Assembly (NCBI GenBank): GCA_963730685.1
Contig: CAVSSP010000001.1
Location: 186,001 to 250,000 of the forward strand
DNA: 64,000 nucleotides
Direction of reading: 5' to 3'
Source: Bog-756 sp963730685
GTDB lineage: Bacteria > Actinomycetota > Acidimicrobiia > Acidimicrobiales > RAAP-2
Below the pieces are notes generated by a model. It was not told the DNA's origin and did not search any database. It was given only the letters and a program-made list of their open reading frames with translations. Both the position numbers and the translations under genes were made by a program. This document shows, piece by piece, positions 59,182-64,000 of the stretch. Each line of letters starts with the position of its first letter. Position 1 is the first letter of the stretch.

Positions 59182-60383
59182 GCGCGGACGTGGACGGCGC
59201 CGGGGCCCCCGCCATCGATCCGGACGCGTTCTTCGACAGCGGGCATGCCGCCGAGCCCCAGCCGTTCTACCGGATGGCCAGGGACGCCGGCGGTGTGATC
59301 GGTGGCCCGATGGGCTCGTTCCAGATCATGCGCCGGGCCGAGGTGGAGTTCGCCCTCCAGCACCCCGAGGTGTTCTCGTCGGCCATGGAGGCGGTCGACC
59401 TGGGCCAGACCGTGCCGCTCATCCCCCTGCAGGTCGATCCGCCCGAGCACGTCAAGTACCGCAAGCTGCTCGATCCCATCTTCGCCCCCAAACAGATGAA
59501 CGCCATCGAACCCGACATCACCCGGATGGTGAACGAACTGATCGATCCCCTGGTCGACCGGGGTGAGTGCGAGTTCACCACCGAGCTGGCCGAGCCGCTG
59601 CCCTCTGCGGTGTTCCTCGGCCTGCTCGGCCTGCCGCTGTCGGACCTCGACATGTTCCTGGGGATGAAGAACGGCATCCTGCGCCCGGCCGGGGACGACC
59701 TCGAGGCCATGCAGGCCTCCCAGCGCCAGACCGCCGCCGGCATCCAGTCCTACTTCGCCGACGCGCTGGCTGAGCGCAAGAAGAAGCCCCAGGACGATCT
59801 CTTGAGCCGGTTCCTGGCCGCCGAGGTGGACGGTGCCCGGCTGACGGAGGAGGAGATCCTCGGGATCTGCTTCTTGTTCATCCTGGCTGGGCTGGACACG
59901 GTCACCGACACCCTCGAATGCTTCTACGCCTATCTGGCCCGGCATCCCGAGCAGCGCCGTGCCATCGTGGCCGACCCGGCCGTCATCCCGGCGGCCGTCG
60001 AGGAGCTGCTCCGGTGGGAGACCCCGGTCACCACCGTGGCCCGGGTGGTGGCCCAGGACGTCGATCTCGGGGGGTGCCCCATGCACCGGGGCGACCATGT
60101 GGGGGTGATGATCGGCTCGGCAAACACCGATGAGCGGGCGGTCCCCGATGCCGACACGGTGGACCTGACACGCCAGCCGAACCGGCACCTGGCTTTCGGA
60201 GGGGGGGTCCACCGTTGCCTCGGGTCCCATCTGGCGCGACTCGAGCTGCGCATCACGTTGCGGGAGTGGCACCGCCGCATCCCCGACTACGAGCTGGCTC
60301 CCGGAGCCCAACTCACCTACGGGATCGGACTCCGCCAGATCGACAGCCTTCCCCTGGTGTTCCCGCCGTCCGACCGATCGTGA
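59178..60383 (+). CDS. Cytochrome P450
   Basis: 401 residues from GTG 59178 (or 420 if the ORF at 59122 is its true start). Heme motif HLAFGGGVHRCLGSHLARLE with Cys347, ExxR at 276-279 in VEELLRWETP, and the I-helix LFILAGLDTVTDTLE with the usual AGxDT. The region PLQVDPPEHVKYRKLLDPIF is the conserved helix C. No membrane anchor; it needs a ferredoxin. The ACAD couple follows after 44 bases, so hydroxylation and side-chain dehydrogenation are probably of one substrate. Confidence 0.94.
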   Translation: MSADVDGAGAPAIDPDAFFDSGHAAEPQPFYRMARDAGGVIGGPMGSFQIMRRAEVEFALQHPEVFSSAMEAVDLGQTVPLIPLQVDPPEHVKYRKLLDPIFAPKQMNAIEPDITRMVNELIDPLVDRGECEFTTELAEPLPSAVFLGLLGLPLSDLDMFLGMKNGILRPAGDDLEAMQASQRQTAAGIQSYFADALAERKKKPQDDLLSRFLAAEVDGARLTEEEILGICFLFILAGLDTVTDTLECFYAYLARHPEQRRAIVADPAVIPAAVEELLRWETPVTTVARVVAQDVDLGGCPMHRGDHVGVMIGSANTDERAVPDADTVDLTRQPNRHLAFGGGVHRCLGSHLARLELRITLREWHRRIPDYELAPGAQLTYGIGLRQIDSLPLVFPPSDRS

Positions 60384-60427
60384 CTGCTCACCGGTCCGTG
60401 ACCACCCGCTGAGCCAGGGGACGACGC

Positions 60428-61591
60428 GTGGATCTGCAGCTCACTGACGACCAGGTGCTCTTCGACGAGACCACCGCCCGGTTCCTCGAGACGTCCTGCC
60501 CCGTCGCCACGGTACGCGAGTGGGCCGACAAGGAGCCGGCCGGCTACCCCGCCGAGTGGTGGCGGCGGGGCGCCGAACTGGGCTGGACGTCCCTACTCCT
60601 GTCGGAGGACGACGGGGGCGGGAGCGTGTCGGGCCACGGCTTGTTGGACCTCGTGCTGGTGGCCGAGGAGATGGGGCGGAGGGTGACCCCGGGCCCGCTC
60701 GTCCCCACCAACCTGGTGGCCTCGGCGCTGGCACGGTCGGGCACCGCCGACCAGCGCGCCGCCGTCCTGCCCGGGATCGTGTCCGGTGATACCACCGCCG
60801 CCTGGTGCCTCTCCGAGCCCGGTGCGCCGTGGTCCGAGGTCCGGCTCACCGCCTCCGCCTCCGGCTCCGGCTCCGGCTTCGTCCTCAGCGGGATGAAGGG
60901 CCCGGTCGAGGCGGCCGGTGAGGCCGACTCGCTGCTGGTTGCGGCCGTCGTCGACGGTGCGCCGACCCACTTCCTCGTGGACGCCGACACTCCGGGGGTG
61001 AGCATCGGCCCGGCCGAGTCGCTCGACCTGGTCCGTCGCTTCGCCATGGTGACCTTCCACGAAGTGGCCGTGCCCTCGACGTCGGTGGTGGGTGCCGTCG
61101 GCGGAGCTGCCGACGAGATCGAGCGGTTGATCCGGCTGGCCGTGGTGCTCCAGTGCGCCGAGATGGCCGGCGCCGCGGACCGGATGCTCGAGGTGACCGT
61201 GGAGTACGCCTCGGACCGCTACTCCTTCGGTCGACCCCTCGCCTCGTACCAGGCGCTCAAGCACCGCTTCGCCGATCTCAAGCTCTGGGTCGAAGCGTGC
61301 CTGGCCACCGCCCAGGCCGCCGCCCGGGCGGTGGACAAGGAGTCGGACCGGGCCGCCGAACTGGTCAGTGTGGCCAAGTCCTACGTCGGGGACCGGGCGT
61401 CGGCCGTCCTCCAGGACTGTGTCCAGTTGCAGGGCGGCATCGGGGTGACGTGGGACCACGATCTGCACCTCTATCTCCGCCGGGTGGTCCAGGACCGGGT
61501 CCTCTACGGGACGCCGGCGGAGCATCGCGAACGGATCGCCGTCGGGTTGGGCCTCGACGACGGTCGGCCGGAGGGGGAACCCCATGTCTGA
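60428..61591 (+). CDS. Acyl-CoA dehydrogenase, degenerate partner subunit
   Basis: 387 residues from GTG 60428 (AGGGGA before it). The helices are kept (MDLQLTDDQVLFDETTARFL, VEYASDRYSFGRPLASYQAL, CVQLQGGIGVTWDHDLHLYL). The loop is altered: WCLSEPGAPWSEVRLTASAS has no GSD and is followed by a Ser/Gly stretch (SASGSGSG). This is the pattern of the FAD-sharing partner in heteromeric ACADs. It overlaps the complete ACAD by eight bases. Confidence 0.88.
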   Translation: MDLQLTDDQVLFDETTARFLETSCPVATVREWADKEPAGYPAEWWRRGAELGWTSLLLSEDDGGGSVSGHGLLDLVLVAEEMGRRVTPGPLVPTNLVASALARSGTADQRAAVLPGIVSGDTTAAWCLSEPGAPWSEVRLTASASGSGSGFVLSGMKGPVEAAGEADSLLVAAVVDGAPTHFLVDADTPGVSIGPAESLDLVRRFAMVTFHEVAVPSTSVVGAVGGAADEIERLIRLAVVLQCAEMAGAADRMLEVTVEYASDRYSFGRPLASYQALKHRFADLKLWVEACLATAQAAARAVDKESDRAAELVSVAKSYVGDRASAVLQDCVQLQGGIGVTWDHDLHLYLRRVVQDRVLYGTPAEHRERIAVGLGLDDGRPEGEPHV

Positions 61592-62894
61592 CCTCCGTCC
61601 CGTCCACGAGCAGAATTCGGGAACGGCGACGGTCCCGGTCACCGCACCGGTCGAGGAGCTCGAGGAGTTCCGGCTCCGGGCACGGGCCTTCCTGGCCGGG
61701 TCGATGCCCCGACTGGCCGAGGATCGCAGCAACTTCGACCTCATGCGGGAGGACGAGACCGGCGAGCGGGCACGCATCCTGCAGAAGATCCTCTTCGACG
61801 GAGGGTTCGCCGGGCTGTGCTTCCCGAGGGCGTATGGCGGCCAGGGCCTCTCGCGTGCCCACCAGACCGTGTTCACCCAGGAGTCGGCCCCCTATGAGAT
61901 GCCGATCCTGTTCAACGTGCCGACGTTCGGCATCCTGGCCGCCACGCTCCTCGACTTCGGGACCGAGGAGCAAAAGAAGCGCCACATCCCGGCCATCCTC
62001 GAGGGCGTCGAGCTCTGGGTCCAGTTCCTCTCCGAACCCTCGGGGGGATCGGATCTGGCCGGGCTGGTCACCCGGGCCACCCGGGACGGGGACGTCTTCG
62101 TGCTCAACGGCTCGAAGATCTGGAGCTCGGGTGCCCACCGGGCCGACTACGCCCTCTGCCTGGCCCGCACCGACTTCCACCTCCCCAAGCACCGGGGTCT
62201 CACCTGCTTCATCGTGAAGATCCACCAGCCGGGCATCGACGTCCGCCAGATCAAGATGGTCAACGGGTCGAACGAGTTCTGCCAGGAGTTCTTCGACGAT
62301 GTGCCCATCCCGGCCGACAACGTCGTGGGCCAGGTCAACGACGGGTGGACCGTCGCGTCCCGTCTCCTCTTCCACGAGCGGGACGCCGTGGGCGGCGGGT
62401 CTCCCTACAGCAGTGGGACCGGGGGCCGAGGTGGCCAGGGCGGGGGCCGAAACGATCTGGTCGACCTGGCCCGGGCCACGGGTGCCACCGCCGACCCCAG
62501 GGTGCGCCAGCTCCTCGCCGAGGCCCGTATCAACGAGGTGGTGGGGGGCCAGCTCATCCACCGGGTGACGACCGGGATCCGCACCGGGGCGTTCCCGGGT
62601 CCCGCCGGGTCGTTGCCGCGCCTGTTCGCCGCCGTCAACTCGGAGCGGCGAAGCGACATCGGCTTGGAGATCGCCGGTTCGCGGGCCGGTGCCTGGCTCG
62701 CCGGCGATCCGGCCGGACTGCAGGGCGTGGAGTATCTCATCCGGCAGAGCGGGAGCCTCGGGGGAGGGAGCACCGAGATGCAGCGGAACATCATCAGCGA
62801 GCGGGTCCTCGGAATGCCGAGGGAGTACGCCGCCGACAAGGACAAGCCCTTCGACGAGGTCCGTCACAACCCCTCCCCGTCACCGACCAACTGA
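61584..62894 (+). CDS. Acyl-CoA dehydrogenase (complete partner)
   Basis: 436 residues from ATG 61584, eight bases inside the preceding gene. Complete motifs: WVQFLSEPSGGSDLAGLVTR, GSKIWSSGAHRADYALCLAR, KHRGLTCFIVKIHQPGIDVR, NEFCQEFFDDVPIPADNVVG and GGGSTEMQRNIISERVLGMP. A Gly-rich insert (GTGGRGGQGGGRND) lies around 270-290. The C-terminus is about 25 residues longer than usual. With its partner and the P450 it forms a three-gene operon. Confidence 0.92.
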   Translation: MSDLRPVHEQNSGTATVPVTAPVEELEEFRLRARAFLAGSMPRLAEDRSNFDLMREDETGERARILQKILFDGGFAGLCFPRAYGGQGLSRAHQTVFTQESAPYEMPILFNVPTFGILAATLLDFGTEEQKKRHIPAILEGVELWVQFLSEPSGGSDLAGLVTRATRDGDVFVLNGSKIWSSGAHRADYALCLARTDFHLPKHRGLTCFIVKIHQPGIDVRQIKMVNGSNEFCQEFFDDVPIPADNVVGQVNDGWTVASRLLFHERDAVGGGSPYSSGTGGRGGQGGGRNDLVDLARATGATADPRVRQLLAEARINEVVGGQLIHRVTTGIRTGAFPGPAGSLPRLFAAVNSERRSDIGLEIAGSRAGAWLAGDPAGLQGVEYLIRQSGSLGGGSTEMQRNIISERVLGMPREYAADKDKPFDEVRHNPSPSPTN

Positions 62895-63053
62895 GGAATC
62901 ACTGGTGGCGGCCGGCCCGCCGGTCGTAAGATCACCGGGCGGCCGGACGGAGCGGGCTCGGATGGGCGGCTACCCTCGGGCCGACAGCACCGGGCCACTT
63001 CCACGGACAGACGCCGGGCCACCTGCCACCGATCGCCACCGAGCACCGAATCC

Positions 63054-63095
63054 GCCGACCGACCACCGCCGACCGACCACCGCCGACCAACCACA
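63054..63095. repeat. 14-bp tandem repeat GCCGACCGACCACC x3
   Basis: Two exact units and one degenerate unit lie in the leader region of the DoxX gene, just before its ribosome site (GAGGAG). Confidence 0.65.
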
Positions 63096-63116
63096 CCGAC
63101 CCCCGAGGAGCGCCCC

Positions 63117-63638
63117 ATGGCCACATCAGACACCGAACGCTCTGGATCGGACATCGCCGCGCTCATCCTGCGGCTCACCATCGGCCCGATGATGGTTGTG
63201 CACGGGTTGAACAAGGTGCGGGGCCCCGGTGGGCTCGAGGGGACGACCAAGTACTTCGACTCGCTCGGCCTACAACCGGCGCACGTCCATGCACGGGTGG
63301 CTGCGGCCACGGAGATCGGCACCGGTACCCTCCTGACCCTCGGGGCGATGACCCCACTGGCGTCGGCCGGCGTGATCGGCGTGATGACCGCGGCAGCCGC
63401 CACCGACCACAAGGGCAAGGGGTTCTTCATCTTCAAAGGAGGTTGGGAGTACGTCGCCGTGGTCGGAGCCACCGCCGCCGCCATCTCCGCGCTCGGCCCG
63501 GGTCGCTACTCCCTCGACGGTGCCCGGGGCAAGAGACGGGGCGGCTTGCGACGGTCCCTGCTCTCGACGGCCCTGGGCGTGGGTGCGGCCGTGGGCATGC
63601 TCGTCACGAGCCGGCAGAGCGGTGACGAGACGGCCTGA
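63117..63638 (+). CDS. DoxX family membrane protein
   Basis: 173 residues from ATG 63117 (GAGGAG before it). Four membrane helices: IAALILRLTIGPMMVVHGLN, VAAATEIGTGTLLTLGAMT, LASAGVIGVMTAAAATDHKG with YVAVVGATAAAISAL, and a last LLSTALGVGAAVGMLVTS. The VHGLNKVRGPGGLEGTTKYF loop is typical of DoxX/SURF4-like proteins. Function of the family is poorly defined (quinone/thiosulfate or redox-related roles). No clear tie to the acyl-CoA genes before it. Confidence 0.82.
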   Translation: MATSDTERSGSDIAALILRLTIGPMMVVHGLNKVRGPGGLEGTTKYFDSLGLQPAHVHARVAAATEIGTGTLLTLGAMTPLASAGVIGVMTAAAATDHKGKGFFIFKGGWEYVAVVGATAAAISALGPGRYSLDGARGKRRGGLRRSLLSTALGVGAAVGMLVTSRQSGDETA

Positions 63639-63671
63639 TCCGAGACGGCCTGATCCGAGACGGCCTGATCC
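63627..63671. repeat. 15-bp tandem repeat GAGACGGCCTGATCC x3
   Basis: Three exact units begin within the last codons of the DoxX gene and run past its stop; more worn CTGATCCGA copies follow to about 63710. The stop codon lies in the first unit. Confidence 0.8.
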
Positions 63672-63758
63672 GGGTGGGCCGGTCCGATCCGACTGGCCTG
63701 ATCCGAGCGGGCGGCCTGTGGGGCCACATCGGAAACGGGCACGCCGGCCCGAGGCCGC

Positions 63759-64000
63759 TCAGGGGCAGTTCGAAGCCAACCTCGGTCGACGGCCACCGGC
63801 ACGGGGGAGGCAGCCGGCCATCTCCGCAGCGGCGGCCAACCGGAAGAAGCCCGCCGCCGACAGCTCGGATCGACCGGTGTCGTTCGAGATCCACGGGTCC
63901 TCGGGTCCCGACCGCAGGGTCGGGGAGTCCATCCCGTGGCGGGGGACCGTGACGGTGAAGACCGAACCGTCGGCTCGCACCACCGTCGAGACCCGCTCCC
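63759..64000 (-). CDS. C-terminal end of an unrecognised gene (runs off the right edge)
   Basis: The last 79 codons of a minus-strand frame that enters from the right: ERVSTVVRADGSVFTVTVPR, then a polar stretch and FFRLAAAAEMAGCLPRAGG, stop at 63759. Third-position GC is high as in real genes here. The GSVFTVTVPR strand is reminiscent of the last strand of some sensor or ATPase domains, but I do not recognise the family. The upstream part is needed for any call. Confidence 0.4.
   Translation of the reverse strand, partial: ERVSTVVRADGSVFTVTVPRHGMDSPTLRSGPEDPWISNDTGRSELSAAGFFRLAAAAEMAGCLPRAGGRRPRLASNCP

Noticed and set aside
1..64000. tRNA/rRNA genes, transposases, integrases, phage genes
   Set aside because: None seen on either strand; the window is uniform catabolic DNA without compositional breaks except the AT-rich patches noted.

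Overview
The window is very GC-rich DNA with GTG and ATG starts, genes packed end to end, and almost nothing but catabolic acyl-CoA enzymes. Several features suggest an actinobacterium, most plausibly of the Acidimicrobiia/mycobacterial metabolic type: a mycofactocin-coupled SDR fragment, an NDMA-type (mycofactocin-dependent) alcohol dehydrogenase, three F420-type luciferase-like oxidoreductases, two CXX?XXC ferredoxins, two cytochromes P450, and many starts that look leaderless (a TANNNT -10 box 5-9 bases before the start codon). This assignment is inference from gene content. There are no rRNA, tRNA, phage, transposase or CRISPR signals.

Layout. 1-3.8 kb: mycofactocin-type SDR (cut by the left edge), MaoC hydratase, CaiB-type CoA-transferase, NDMA-type alcohol dehydrogenase, small thioesterase. 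3.8-9.7 kb (minus strand): NTF2-like protein, F420 oxidoreductase, tandem hotdog protein, CoA-transferase, enoyl-CoA hydratase and acyl-CoA dehydrogenase (ACAD), facing a divergent degenerate ACAD. 10.9-16.1 kb: SRPBCC protein, acyl-CoA ligase, small conserved-looking protein, double crotonase, ACAD plus ferredoxin. 16.3-19.5 kb: a tandem-OB (DUF35) protein with two cysteine-less thiolase-like proteins. 19.5-30.5 kb: F420 oxidoreductase, then a divergent TetR-controlled module of kinase (APH fold), SDR and ACAD10/11-like dehydrogenase, quinone oxidoreductase, DUF2889 protein, TesB thioesterase, an HMG-CoA-synthase-like/OB fusion and an SCPx-type thiolase. 30.8-36.7 kb: SDR, two ACADs, a fused class I CoA-transferase, TetR. 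36.9-46.1 kb: TIM-barrel isomerase, amidohydrolase, two ligases, hotdog, EthD-like protein, alpha/beta hydrolase, ferredoxin, enoyl-CoA hydratase. 46.2-62.9 kb: two P450s, two degenerate/complete ACAD pairs, one further ACAD, two paralogous 516-residue ligases, F420 oxidoreductase, nitroreductase, enoyl-CoA hydratase, and a thiolase-like/DUF35 pair. 63-64 kb: DoxX membrane protein and the end of an unrecognised gene.

How it works together (inference): P450s, ferredoxins and the alcohol dehydrogenase would oxidise alkyl or ring substrates. Five ligases and three CoA-transferases would activate the acids. ACAD, hydratase, SDR and thiolase or retro-aldolase sets would then shorten branched, alicyclic or steroid-like chains. 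The substrates cannot be read from the sequence. Three ACAD couples look like heteromeric (alpha/beta) enzymes, and three loci pair DUF35/OB proteins with thiolase-like proteins, most lacking the catalytic cysteine.

A caution for any reader: five genes (19.7, 27.25, 49.78, 52.67 and 56.66 kb) each carry one single-base frameshift, four of them in clear homopolymer runs of three or more G/C and one in a GG pair. A sixth may lie at 59.16 kb. Restoring one base returns family-length proteins, so these look like assembly errors rather than decay.
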